From the NCBI GenBank assembly GCA_030549335.1, contig CM060191.1, forward strand, positions 58,415,947 to 58,479,946: 64,000 nucleotides of DNA, in the 5' to 3' direction. Position 1 is the first letter of the stretch. Each line of letters starts with the position of its first letter. The notes beneath the pieces were generated by a model. The model ran no database searches, was not told the DNA's origin, and saw nothing but the letters and a program-made list of their open reading frames with translations. The position numbers and the translations under genes are program-made. Of this stretch, positions 1-11,122 are shown one piece after another. This DNA is from Pontederia crassipes (Eukaryota > Streptophyta > Magnoliopsida > Commelinales > Pontederiaceae).

Positions 1-920
1 ATAATTAGACATAAAAAGTATGAGTAAAGATCATTCAAACAAAGATTAGAAGATTGAATTCTTGCTTTCGATGATCTACGAATCATTGCAAAATACAAAC
101 GATGAATTGTTCCATAGTCTTTTTCGAAAAATTCTCTTCAAGCTTAAATTTTGTCCTAAGCAGTAACACGTGACTCCCAACTCTCGAGAACTACAGTTTC
201 TATCTCACAGGGTCTCTATTTTTATCCCTATTTGTCCCAAGGGTTTTCACAAAGTTTTGATTTAATTAGAAGTATTTTTATCTTAAAATAAAAAAATGGA
301 TTAGACTTTAAAACCATCCAAAACTTCTTTAAATATGAATAAATATATTTTCAAATGATCTTTGAGACTTATGATAAAGTTTGGAGTCGATCTACAATTG
401 AAATTCCCAAAAAAAGTTGAAAAATTATCAAAATTCAGCTTCATAACGATCCAATAGCAACTTCGTAATGGCCTAAATATGGCTTCTCATGGCACACAAC
501 ATGAATTTTATGGTCCTTGTCCAAATTGAAGTAGAAGTTGTATTTTGCCCGTAATATTCTGATCACGTCTCATTACTGGGAAAAATTTTTAGTATAAAAT
601 TGGATATAGCCTTGTAACAATCCAAATTGTTACGGTTGTTACGCTCTATCATGACCATTATCATGTTCTATTATATTTATTTTTAGTCTTGGCAACCTTC
701 ACTAATTTGCACTTTATGGCTCTATTTTAACTTCGATTTGAGTGTCATTTTCTTCTGTGACTTTGTAGCTCTTTTCTCTTGCTTTATCTTCAATAAAATA
801 TAAAACTTGGGTAGATTTTCATCTTTTATAAAATTAAATCAAATAAGCTCATAAATGATGCATGTTATATAAAAATGAACGTGATTAAATGCATGACTAA
901 TATGTTGTGTTTTGCATATA
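1..920. other. AT-rich intergenic DNA, no gene seen
   Basis: No reading frame of note and no recognisable protein motif on either strand. The stretch around 340-640 has the look of degenerate noncoding transposon sequence, but I could not place it in a family. Confidence 0.5.
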
Positions 921-924
921 TCAT

Positions 925-2525
925 GGGTGAAGATGCCGGATGGCGGGAGGTACTTTCAGACTAGGAAATATGAGAACGTCCCCCTAATATGTCTTCTTTG
1001 TGGAATGACAAGGCATCGTTTGAAACATTGCTCATAACACATAGACAGTGCTCCGGCAAGTGAGGGTCGTTGCGTGCTCATGTACGGACCCTAGGTGCAA
1101 TCCACTTGACTTTCGTGACGTTGGACTATTGCCCCAGTGTGCTACCCTTGGTCCCACTTCCCGATGGCCGGCAGTGAATTCCACTAGTGACCCTGTTCGT
1201 CACCTCAATCACTCTCCTTATCGGGCGTTCACGTTGCAACAATCATTTCACCATTTCACGAATCCCATGGACAACTACATTGCGCAATGGCTACTAACAA
1301 CACTATTCTCCCTGACGGCTCTGTTTGTGTTGAGCAACCTCACCTACCTGCAATGGCTACTGTGACATCACACCTTAGTCTACAATGGCCACGGACTACG
1401 TCACTTCATCCGGTGACATTTTCTGTGCCGGGTGAGATCCAGCTGGTGCACACTTCTCTTAGCAAACCTATGATGATGATCCGTCTCCATGCAGGTTTGC
1501 CTTGAAGACACATGGCCCCACCTCATCGCTCGCATTTGTAATGGAAATCGAGGGACATCCTAATCGCAACCACCCACCAACCCACAAGAGCTCGCCAACA
1601 GTTGCACGAGGAAATGGTTCGTTAGATTCAGGCAACTTTTTCCATGCAAACAACTAGGACTCTTCCTCTGATGTAGAGGAACTCCCTGACCTCGATCTCC
1701 CTCCCTCTGTGCGCATCGAGAAGAAACAAGAACACCTTGGACGACTTCTAACACTGACGATGGTGCTATGCCTTCGGTCTTGGGCTGGAGAGAAAAACAA
1801 AAGAATTAGGTAAATCCGGCCCATACAAAAGTAAAGCAAAGTCACTTGTTTATTTTGCTTCACAAGATCAGTCCCACATGTTGTTGTTGTCGGGTTGCAC
1901 CCTGCGACCGGTAACCCCATCATATGAAGCTTATGTTGTGAAACTATCAAGAAGCATACTGTAGCAAGGTCAGGGAATGACTCCTCATGTTACGACAACA
2001 GACAGCATCACCTTGACATTCTAATTCTCATTGAATCCCATGCTGATGAACAAAGAACCAAGATGGTCGTCCGGTGTCTCGACTCCCAATGGCATGACAT
2101 TTTCCAAATGGTCTTGGATACTTTCGACGGAATCATTGTGGCCTGTCAACATCACCACACTCAGGTTACCTAGCTCCATTCCTCATCTCAAGTTATGTAT
2201 GTTATTGTCACTATAAATGATTTCTCTTTTCTTCTTTCCTTTGTTTATGCAAGTACCCTCCCCCCCCCCCCCCCCCTCCTCTACGTCAATCACTCTTTAA
2301 GGACCTTGCGGAGTTGGCCATCTCCGATATTTCCTGCACAATGGCGGGTGACTTCAACTGTGTTCTTTCCCAAGACGATAAGCAAGGAGGGGCCCAGCTT
2401 AGAGTCTCTAAATCGGTTAGGTTATTTTGGGCTATAATACATTACCAGGGCCTAATGGACCTCTCATTAGTGGGGAAAGAGACACCTCTAAATCCACTCT
2501 CGAACATTCCTAGGCTGCTATAAAG
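925..2525 (+). mobile_element. Decayed L1-type LINE fragment (ORF1 zinc knuckle and endonuclease remnants)
   Basis: About 969-1035 reads KYENVPLICLLCGMTRHR, then LKHC: a CX2CX4HX4C zinc knuckle in the context typical of plant L1 ORF1 proteins (YE-x-(L/V)P-x-(I/L)C). It is followed by a YGP tripeptide, usual just after that knuckle. About 2314-2500 reads AGDFNCVLSQDDKQGGAQ and then a GLMDLSL stretch, the GDFN-x-(V/I)L core and downstream region of the L1 apurinic endonuclease. The frames are broken by stops and shifts, and no reverse transcriptase is seen downstream, so this is a dead fragment truncated before the RT. The order knuckle then endonuclease on the + strand fits one insertion. Confidence 0.7.
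2260..2276. repeat. Poly-C run of 17
   Basis: An uninterrupted run of 17 C, flanked by CT-rich sequence, inside the LINE remnant. Its exact length may be affected by sequencing. Confidence 0.8.
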
Positions 2526-2529
2526 AGGG

Positions 2530-2845
2530 GATGGAGTGGTCAATCCTGAACCACTATCGAAGTCGCTTCCCGACATTGATGAGATGAACATACAGCTATA
2601 AATAGTACCTACACCCGAGGAGAAGCCACTAGGAGTAGTGGGGCCTCCAAGGCCATCACCTGACGTGTTAATCTTGCAATTGCCCTTGAAATCTATGAAC
2701 GCAACGACACTTCATCTTGACACTACGTAAACAAAAATTGCTTATAAAGATCAAGTAGTGCCATACGTTTATCTAGCTTCACCATGTAGGTGGCTGCATC
2801 CGATATAACTTCGCGTTGTTTTATTTCTTAATGATTAACTTACTC
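2530..2845. other. Unassigned sequence between LINE and Myb/SANT remnants
   Basis: Moderate GC content and short broken frames only. It may be further LINE remnant, but no motif supports that. Confidence 0.4.
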
Positions 2846-2849
2846 TTCA

Positions 2850-3545
2850 TAATAGCCACTCCCTAGAAGTGACAATTAATTTATCAAAGTAGTCATCCAT
2901 CTTCCCCTTCTTCAACCTTAAGCTGGATGGCGTTGATCTTGAACAGGTCCTCTTGCCAGTTGATACGGTTCGAGGTGTTTGAGTGGTAGGGGTATATGTA
3001 GGGAGGACTTTGGCTGACTTCGTCGAGGTCAATATTATGGAGGCCTTCATCCAACGACACATGGGGACAATCTTGATTCGTATGCACACTTGTAGTCATG
3101 TCTATTATGTCATCAGAACTACTTGGTCCATCCTGTAATGGGTTCTGTGAGTGGCATGCTCTCCTTTTGATTGCAATTGTGTTAGTGAACAAATAATCGA
3201 AGGTCTCATAGTAAGGTAATTACTTGTCTTTGATCTTCGTAAGTTAAATATAATGTTAGAGGATGATGAATGTTGCTAAGGCTTCCTATGAAACATTCTT
3301 CTTGATGATAGAAACTCATCACAATAGCCTCATCCCACATCGATGGTCAAGAGGCATCAACACATTCTTCACGCATCCCATCCATCCACTATTGTTCACC
3401 AATGTTCGAATGAAGTTGTAGGTTCTTCTCAAAACTTTCAAATGTTGAATTTCTATTTCCTTCCTGGTCATCTTGTTGAAATTTGTCATGATCCTATTCC
3501 ACATTTTCGAGCGAAATGTCCCATTAAGCATGTGATCATTAACGT
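2850..3545 (-). pseudogene. Remnant of a Myb/SANT-like (Myb_DNA-bind_3 type) reading frame
   Basis: On the minus strand, about 3531-3319 encodes a FRSKMWNRIMTNFNKMT stretch, then EIQHLKVL, RRTYNFI and LVNNSGW. The spacing of W, F/N, HLK and the final SGW is that of the trihelix-like Myb/SANT domain found in PIF/Harbinger ORF1 proteins and in host L10-interacting-type proteins. A second minus-strand frame (3192-2893) is Ser/Asp/Asn rich, like the linker that follows this domain. There is no complete gene, and the frame changes between the two parts. It could be a dead Harbinger ORF1 or a decayed host gene; no transposase DDE motif was seen nearby. Confidence 0.45.
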
Positions 3546-3599
3546 GTTATTGCATCAGCAATCCAACAAAAGTGGTTGACATTGGCATACTACATAAGT

Positions 3600-4975
3600 T
3601 CGATGGGGGCAGATGGTCTACACACCTTTTTTATGTCCCTTAGTTCACGTTGTGATCTCCTTGCCCTTTCCTTTATCCAAGTCATGTGATGAGAGTGAAA
3701 TGTTCCCTGACTAAGATAAAAAAATTTATGCAAGTGCAATGTCATCAAATGATGGCAATGTATAATAAATACCTCGTTGATCTTCGAGAGACTTAGGTAT
3801 ATGTGATGATCAATCAGGTGAGAAAACCATTGTCACCCAAGATATTCTAAGAAGGATTGCTAATTAAAGATAGCATTCTTTTTATTCATCTACTGCTACA
3901 TATGGATTATCAAACAGTTTTAAGTGGACGCCTTCAATTTTTAATTCAACATAAGGCACAAAACTCAAACTTCAAAAACTATCAATCTTTATGTACTAAC
4001 GTCGAAAGTTAGAAACTATATAATAGTTTATATGAGACTAAGCATGCAAAGTTAGAAACTCTTTCAAACTCCCACCAAAAAAATAACTCTTTCGAACCCT
4101 CACCGAAAAAATAAGTGTATATATAGTTTGTTAATTCTCTTCACATATAGCCGCATAAAAGTTGTAGCAAAATAAATCCTTTAGCAAGTGCATGAGTTTT
4201 TCAAGTAATATAGTAAATACGAGTAAGAGTGTCAAACCCATGAGAAATATTATTAATTTAATATCTAATTTTATAAATTAATAAGAGAGGAAAGCATAGG
4301 GTTTTCAAAACATGTTTTGTAATTATAAAATAAAATAGGGTAAATAAGATAATAATGATAAGATAAGATGATGGTGCTGAAAGTAGATCTTAGGATGAAA
4401 ATTGCAAAGGTACACTTCAATGATCGACTATTATAGTAAATCATAATTTTGATTCTTGTGATGGATTAGGATCACTAAAAATAATAATTTATTCGCTGAT
4501 TAAATAGAACTATCTTAACTTTTGTAAACTTAAAATATTTCTAATGTTGAGTAAACCCCTTAATTAATAGAAAACTAAGATGCATAAAATTGTAAATCCT
4601 AAACTAATAATTATTCAACACTAGGTATAATTTATTAGACCGCAAACAATTAAGTATTACGCTGAATTACAGGATTTATGTTATGATCGAGTTAACCTAC
4701 AAATTAAGATTTTATTTTCTAAAAAGTATTATGCTCTAAAATTAATCACCCCAAAACTTGTTTGTAATCTAAGATTAAAATAAGATATTCTCATAAAATA
4801 ACATTAAAAGCCACATCATAATCAAAAGAAATTGAAAAGATAATTAAATCAATTAATAATAACGTTTAAACAATTTTCCCTTATTAAATAATAATCTCCT
4901 AAAATATGGAGTTCATTCTAGAAATGGTGGAGAGATAAACTAAAATCAAAATAATAACATAGGAAGAATTACGCC
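3600..4975. other. AT-rich intergenic DNA
   Basis: No coding potential seen. Around 4150-4330 the sequence resembles noncoding parts of plant LTR elements, but without identifiable ends. Confidence 0.4.
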
Positions 4976-4979
4976 CAGA

Positions 4980-5880
4980 TAAGGCACGTGCACAAACGGT
5001 GAATCACCCAACTTCAGACAGGAACGTTGGCTAGCACCCCTTCATCAGCCTTAGGTCGCACCCTCTCCTCTTGATCGTAGCTTGCAGCACTCACGACTAT
5101 CTATGAAAGAAACTTAAACTTGCACCCCCTCGAGTTAATGACTTCCTCCTCTATTTATAGGCGTAGACAGTCTTCGTATTGATCACGGTCGTGAATATCG
5201 TATGACCAAGTTTAAATGCAGCTAGAAATAAACTTTACGACTTGAGATGTTTACGACTTTATCCACTTTGGTGCCCAATAAAACATTTCTCAGTCAATAA
5301 AACTCCATATAAGATAAAGTGTCGGCCAATAATAACTTTGATTCTTCAACTTGCCGCCCGGTCAAACTCCCCTTGAATTTGCTTCATGGTGATAATGCTT
5401 CTTGCATTTGATTCGCGGTCAAAAATAGCTTCAAACTGGATAAAGTTTTGGCTTTTGCGCCTATTGATGACAACTTCTCGGTCGGTTAAACTCCATACAT
5501 GATAAGATAGATCTCAGTCAATGATGGTGTTTTGCGCCCAATGAAACTCCTCTAATTTTGATTCTCGACCGATAAATCTCCACTTTGATTTATAACAACT
5601 TGGCGCTCGATATTTACCCTTTATAATCTTTGGCACATGGTGATTAAAGATAACGATTTGGCTCCTATTAGCATATCCGCCTGATCCTACAAAGTAAATA
5701 TAAGAATTTATTAATCCGTCCACAATGGATATATTAAAAGAATTAATAATTAGAATTGGTAAATCCATAATTATGACTAAAAGAACCTAAAATAATGCAT
5801 GCCATGATTAAATTATAGAAAAATTAATTAAATACTAAACTAAAATATGTTATATTTTGCATGCATCATCGAGCTGAATC
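4980..5880 (-). repeat. LTR-like repeat unit, minus strand (tentative)
   Basis: Read on the minus strand it starts near a TGATGCATGC at about 5870 and runs to a TATA-like CTATAAATAGAGG at about 5162-5150, followed by a GC-richer leader. Between 5270 and 5600 a loose motif with (C/T)GGTCAAACTCC or AGTCAATAAAACTCC character recurs at least four times. A TATA box preceded by several hundred bp of repeated U3-like sequence is typical of an LTR. I could not define a TG...CA end pair or target duplication, so the limits are approximate. Confidence 0.3.
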
Positions 5881-5894
5881 ACAACACAAATCCA

Positions 5895-6810
5895 TCAAAT
5901 ATCAGTGCACAAATTTCTTGCTATGATATTCCATAATTCAATAAGTTTAGCCGAGCAATCAAACTTATGTTGGAAGAAAAGAGATCTAACTCTCAGTTTT
6001 ACATGTAAATGTTTATATCGTGCTATAATTAACAGAAAATGAAACAAAGAAAACAAGAAATATATATATATATATATATATATTTCTTGTTTTCTTTGTT
6101 TCATTTATATATAGCTGATGCATTGAGAGGCTTCACATTGCATGTTTGAGATTTATCTTTTTTCCAATGTTTTGATTTTTCACATGTTTTAGTATGCAAA
6201 GTGCGATTAGACCTTGTAACTCCCGTTATCCACTAACTCATAAAATGCATCCATATATTAATCCACTAACTCACCAATTAAATCTCCATTTAATTTCTAT
6301 GTAACATTAATTCACCACTTTTTCTTCACTGTAACCCGTTCTCCACTATTCACCATTTGGAACTCACGAAGTACTTTCAGTTTTTCCTCACCAACTCTTC
6401 TATTCTTCTCCCAAAAACCCATCCTCCTCTTCTCTTTTGCAAATCCTTCTTTCCATGGTTCCATCTTCTTCGTTTCACTTTTCTTTGTCTTTGTGAGCCT
6501 CCTTGTCTTCCAAAGACATGCTGATAAGTTCAATTAGTTTTTTTAATATTGTTTTTTTAGTGAAAAAAAACATATTTTCTTTAGATGAGGTGTCCAAATG
6601 TTAGTTCTTTTCCAAACGTTTCAATTTCATAACTAACCCCATTTACGTCGTAACATGTGTGCTTCTAGACTCATGTGAGATTTACATTTATTAGCCCTTT
6701 TTTATCTTACAAGAAAATAGGAATATAGAACGAGTATTTTATTGATTTAGATCGTTAGATCAATAATTGTTTGATTGGTTCTAATTTGGCTCCATCACTC
6801 AACTTCAAAA
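5895..6810. other. AT-rich intergenic DNA around the palindrome
   Basis: Apart from the palindrome listed separately, only short frames in biased sequence. About 6300-6520 is pyrimidine rich on the + strand; no motif found. Confidence 0.4.
6037..6106. repeat. 70-bp perfect palindrome with (TA)n core
   Basis: Left arm AAATGAAACAAAGAAAACAA (6037-6056) continues into GAAA and a TA-dinucleotide core, and the right arm is its exact reverse complement ending at 6106. Both arms pair base for base around a centre at 6071.5; the next pair out (6036/6107) mismatches. Transcribed RNA could fold into one long hairpin. It may be a foldback remnant or an expanded AT palindrome. Confidence 0.85.
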
Positions 6811-6869
6811 TATAATATTTGCTCATCCTTCCCGCTACTTACATTTATCTCTTTTCAATCTTTTTGCAT

Positions 6870-7055
6870 GTGGTTCCTATATTAGAGGAACTAGAGAGCG
6901 AGCTCCTTGAACATGGACATGACGAAACTATCACTGATGATGCTAGCGACCTCGGAGTCTGCGCAGAGGATGTAGAAAACTTGGAGGAGGCCGATACCAC
7001 GCATGCAGACGAGGACGAGAATGAAGTCGGTCGTGGACAAGCCTCATTCTTTTAT
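6870..7055 (+). pseudogene. Exon-like acidic coding fragment, unidentified
   Basis: A short stretch of balanced base composition in AT-rich DNA encodes an acidic segment with PILEELESELLEHGHDETIT, then DDASDLGVC and EEADTTHADEDENEV. It is preceded by a splice-acceptor-like TATATTAG at about 6880. No partner exon was found upstream, and TE2 begins at 7148. It may be an exon left from a gene or a captured fragment; the family was not recognised. Confidence 0.25.
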
Positions 7056-7272
7056 TTTATTTTATTTTTTCTTCATTCTAATTTTGTGGTGTATGAGCCA
7101 AAGCTATACTTAAGGACTATAAGATTTGGAAATATAGGCATTAAATTTGTAACGTATCATATTTTCAAAAAAAAGAAAGCAAGCAAGTTGAATGGAAACG
7201 ACCGACAGGGGAGGAAATTCCTCCCCTGATTTACGATCGTTTCGCCTCAGGCCGACCAAGGGTCGGCCGGGG

Positions 7273-7280
7273 CTATAAAG
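7273..7280 (+). promoter_or_regulatory. TATA box of the TE2 LTR promoter
   Basis: CTATAAAG about 125 bp into the LTR, preceded by a GC-rich inverted stretch (GGCCGACC...GGTCGGCC). It is conserved at the same place in the 3' LTR. The U3 upstream of it is unusually short. Confidence 0.55.
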
Positions 7281-7724
7281 AAGACGATGGGGAGCGCCTT
7301 GCGCCCCCCTTGGAACCCCCGGCCGATCACCTTTCCCGCCGTTCTTCCTCTCGTCCGGCGACCGATGTGCACAAGTAGCAGAGCAGAGGCGATCAACACA
7401 TGCACCACTCGACGCCCCTCAACGCACGGTGACCCTCCTCGACGTGCGCAAGAGCCAGGCGACTTCCCCTCGCCGATCAGGAACGTTCAGCGACCCCTCA
7501 AATGACGAATAGCGACCGATGATCACTAGCTGATCACTATATGTTTCTAACCCATTTTTGATGCATTTCATACATATCGAGTCCCACTTTTGCTTATATT
7601 TGGGCCAATTATACTTGGAATGCATACATTGTGATAACTAGTTGATATTCCTCATTTCATACTTAATTTCATGTGCATAGAGGTTTTGAAATGCCAAAAT
7701 CCATTAATATTTAAATTCTATGCC

Positions 7725-8285
7725 AAGTTATCATTTTGAGGACAAGTTATCATTCCAATATGTCAAGTTATCATTATTTTGAGTGAACTGATTTTCAATG
7801 GTTTTCTTGTCCTAAATCCATCATTATCATGTATAAATCATATTTGGATAGTCACATCTCAACTTGTGCAGAGTTTTAAGTCCATTTGAACAAGTTATCA
7901 TTTTTCCTTTAGCAAGTTATCGTTAAAGGGCAATTCTGTCATTTCGATATGCAAAACCATTAATTCTGCACAGGTGCCTTAAGCAATCATCTTATTATTG
8001 TTTTAGCTCATTGCTGGTCAAATTTCATCACATTTGGATAATCACAACTCAAGTTATCACAAGTTATCATTTTTAAATCATATAAGTTATCGTTTTTGAG
8101 CACCCAAGTTATCACTCCTTAGAAATCTCATTCATATTTGATTTCTGACCTCACTCACTTGTCACTCTAATCCATTTGATGCCTGAAATGCTTTGAACTA
8201 CCCATATTAGGACATTTTCCAAGATTTCTTTAAAGTTATCATTCCAGGCCCCTAAAATAATTAATATCGATATAAGTTATCACTC
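7725..8285. promoter_or_regulatory. AAGTTATC motif array in the TE1 U3
   Basis: Eleven copies of AAGTTATC at about 7725, 7744, 7764, 7892, 7914, 8051, 8060, 8084, 8105, 8233 and 8275, nine followed by A and two by G. The complement, TGATAACTT, contains a GATAA core. The array lies 270-830 bp upstream of the TATA box and recurs in the 3' LTR (about 14031-14580). Further copies occur near the primer site and at about 12900. Position and density suggest a promoter or enhancer array; the binding factor is unknown. Confidence 0.5.
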
Positions 8286-8552
8286 CTGCACAACACCTAA
8301 TTTCATTTGATATATGAGCCAGCGACTATCATCATCCTAATCTTTATTTCTTAAAATATCATTCAAAGGCTTTGATGCTTACTGTTTTGGGATTTGTAGC
8401 AGGGAGAAAAGGTGGCCAAAAGTAGAAAAAGGTGGGGGGACCACTGATTTCCTACACTAAAAGCTGTCTGTAGTAGTTGAAAAATTCAGAGCTGGGACAG
8501 GTGGCTTAATCAGGGTTTGGAAGAATGCTGATCCAAGGATGGACATGAGTGA

Positions 8553-8560
8553 TATAAAAG
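8553..8560 (+). promoter_or_regulatory. TATA box of the TE1 LTR promoter
   Basis: TATAAAAG followed by a purine-rich leader; the same box is kept in the 3' LTR at about 14859-14866. Confidence 0.6.
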
Positions 8561-10299
8561 AGGGAATTTTTGGAGGAGAAGGGGGCTGGACATTCAAGGT
8601 TTGGAGCAAGGGTTTCAAGGAGCTGCTGGAGCTGTTGCTGTTGGACTTACTGCTGGTGGTCGAGAGCTTCAAGCATCAATGATTTGTAACTATTCTTCAT
8701 TCCATTTGATGTCAAGTTCTGTAAATATGAGGAGCTAAACTTCATTTCTTCTAGGATAGAGTAGTAGTTTAGATTAGTTTTGGATGGATATGGACAGAAT
8801 TATAATCCTACACTGAAATCAATTCTGGTTTTCAGATTTCAGAACTATTATGCATTGATTCATGTTATCATTAGATCCATTTGCAAATTATGACTGAGAT
8901 GTATTATTTGATCTAATCATCTTTCAGAAATGCATTAAGAGATAATGTCAGATTTCTGGATTTCATATAGTTGCAAATCTGATTTCTGATTTTGGTTTCC
9001 TGAAAATCTGATTTCCTGATTTTTTCTGAATCTGATTTCCTAGACTCTTTGAATCTGTTTGTCATTGTGGACCTGGTTAATAGAGCAACTGAGAAGTTGA
9101 TATTGTCCCCTATCTTGTTCAGAAATGATTCAAGATGTTTGACATTCTTCATGATTCAAATCTGTTATTGTTTCTAATCTGATTTTAAAATCTGAATTCT
9201 GTTTCCTGAATTCTTTGGAATCTGACTTGCCAATTGAACCCCTGATTCTATTCAATCACTGAGAGGTGAACCTTAGAGATTTCTTGCAGTCCAGATATGG
9301 GTCAAGAAGCATTTGGCAAGTCTGAATTTCAATGAATAATGTTGCTGATTTCCTGAATTGCATATTTCTATTTTCTGGTTTCTATTTGAATTCTGATTTC
9401 CATTGTCAAACCTCAACTTAATCCACTGCTGAGAGGTAGTCAGCAAGTCATCCTTGAGATCCAGAGATGGGCCAAGGAGCAATGGCAATTGTGAATTCCT
9501 GTGGTCATATGCCTTGCACTTCCAATTAAATTGTGTTTGTGTGGATTTCATTTTATTTTGCAACCGAGAGGTTGAATTTAAATCCCCCTAGAATTCAGAG
9601 ATGAATCAAGGAGCACAAGTATCATATTTGAGTAGATTTCATCCTGATTTGATTGATTGGAATGATTCCATCTTTTTATGATTGCAATTACAAGTTATAA
9701 TTCCAAAATTTCTTTGAATTGTAAAAATCAGCAATGAACTTCCAATTGAGCTGAATGATAACTTGATTTTCAGTGAGGACCCTTTATTGATTCAATCTAG
9801 CTAACAACTATATGATAATATGTTGCTTAGTTAGAGGCCAATTGAGCTGTGGGAACAGTCATTTTCGAGTTGAATAAAAAATCAGACATTTAATGATAAC
9901 TTGATCCATTCCATCCTTAATTAATTTAGATGAACCCCAAATCTTAGAAGAACCTTCCTTATTGATAGTTAAACCTTTCTAGCCATTAATTTAGCATTTA
10001 TAATTCAGTTTTGCAAAAGTTTCCAAAACCCCAAAACCTGTTATCATTCTGCACTTGTTAAAAATCTGTTTTTACTTTCAATTAAAAATCTATTTTTGCC
10101 ACCTTAATTAGGATTAGTCTAAACTATTTTTAGGTAGTCTAGGACTTCAAATCTTTGTGAATATGACAATCTGAGTCTACTACAACTTACCTGTGCACTT
10201 GCAGCTAGTGAGTTGGGAGACAAAAAAAATGAAAAATTGACTCTTTTCTTAATTTCAGCAAGTTATCACTCAAACACCCAAATTTCACTATCAAGTTTT

Positions 10300-10317
10300 T
10301 GGCGCCGTTGTCGGGGA
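10300..10317 (+). other. TE1 primer-binding site (tRNA-Asp type)
   Basis: TGGCGCCGTTGTCGGGGA lies six bases after the 5' LTR end. Tat/Athila-class plant gypsy elements use a nearly identical site complementary to the 3' end of tRNA-Asp. Confidence 0.8.
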
Positions 10318-10690
10318 TTTGAGGTCAATTAGACTAACTTAGATAGTTTAGATTAGTTTTTAATCCATTTGTTAGGCCAATTTCAGTTTTTGCAAGTTAT
10401 CATTCCCAATTTTCAATTTTTGTACAGATTTCTTTCTTTTCTTGAATTTGATACTTCTAAATTGAATTTATGCAGATTTGGAACTTCAAGGAGACCTCTA
10501 CCTATCTGATCCTCAACTGAAAGAAGATTCAATAGGAGAAGGAGATTGCAAAGAGAAGAGGTTAGGAGAAGAACTTTTGAGAAGGAGGTTATCAATCAAA
10601 ACAAGACTGCTCCTAGGACATTTGGGGATCGTTATTCACCCAGCAATTGCAGAAAATTATGAATTTGACTTCTGAGAGAGAGAAAAAAAG

Positions 10691-11077
10691 ATGGATATGA
10701 GTTGGCAAACTTGGTCCTATGACTATTATCAATCAAGTGAAACACCCTTGAGTCAGGAGGAATTGGACTCTATAGTTGAAGATGTCGTGTCCAAAACTCT
10801 TCAAAAATATGATTTTGATGTTGGAGAACCATCACAAGTTCATTACAATCAAGGATCACCACAATTCCAACAGCCCTCTAATGCTTACATGTATGCCTCA
10901 TATGGTCATGAAAGTTCAAATTACTGGAATCAAGAGGAAGGCTTCTCAACTAGTAGTCATTATGTTTCAAATTATTGGAAACCTGAGCAAAACTTCTCAA
11001 GCAGCAATCCTTATGTTTATGACTCACAAAATCATTTGTATTACCATCACAATCAAGGTCAAGAGTCAAATTTTTAG
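10691..11077 (+). CDS. TE1 reading frame A (128 codons), no known domain
   Basis: Rich in Ser, Tyr, Asn and Gln with repeated SNYW-type words (SSNYWNQEEGF, VSNYWKPEQNF), so it contains a short internal protein repeat. It sits where gag would be expected, directly after the leader. No zinc knuckle and no capsid motif recognised. It may be the N-terminal part of a degenerate or novel gag-like product. Confidence 0.35.
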   Translation: MDMSWQTWSYDYYQSSETPLSQEELDSIVEDVVSKTLQKYDFDVGEPSQVHYNQGSPQFQQPSNAYMYASYGHESSNYWNQEEGFSTSSHYVSNYWKPEQNFSSSNPYVYDSQNHLYYHHNQGQESNF

Positions 11078-11122
11078 GTTGCAAGTAGGGATATTTCAGA
11101 AAATCAGCAATCACTCAATCAA

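Larger units (their letters stand above)
7520..10293 (+). repeat. TE1 5' LTR (2,774 bp)
   Basis: Begins TGATCACTAG and ends CACTATCA just before the primer site. The first 800 bp hold eleven copies of AAGTTATC. A TATA box (TATAAAAG) lies at 8553-8560 and marks the U3/R side; the part beyond is rich in TCTGATTTC-type words (8940-9400). Confidence 0.9.

Noticed and set aside
5895-6104. Minus-strand frame with an IYIYIYIY stretch
   Set aside because: It is the translated (TA)n palindrome, not a gene.
7725-8285. AAGTTATC array considered as a CRISPR-like array
   Set aside because: The word is only 8-9 bp, spacing is irregular, and it is inside a plant LTR.
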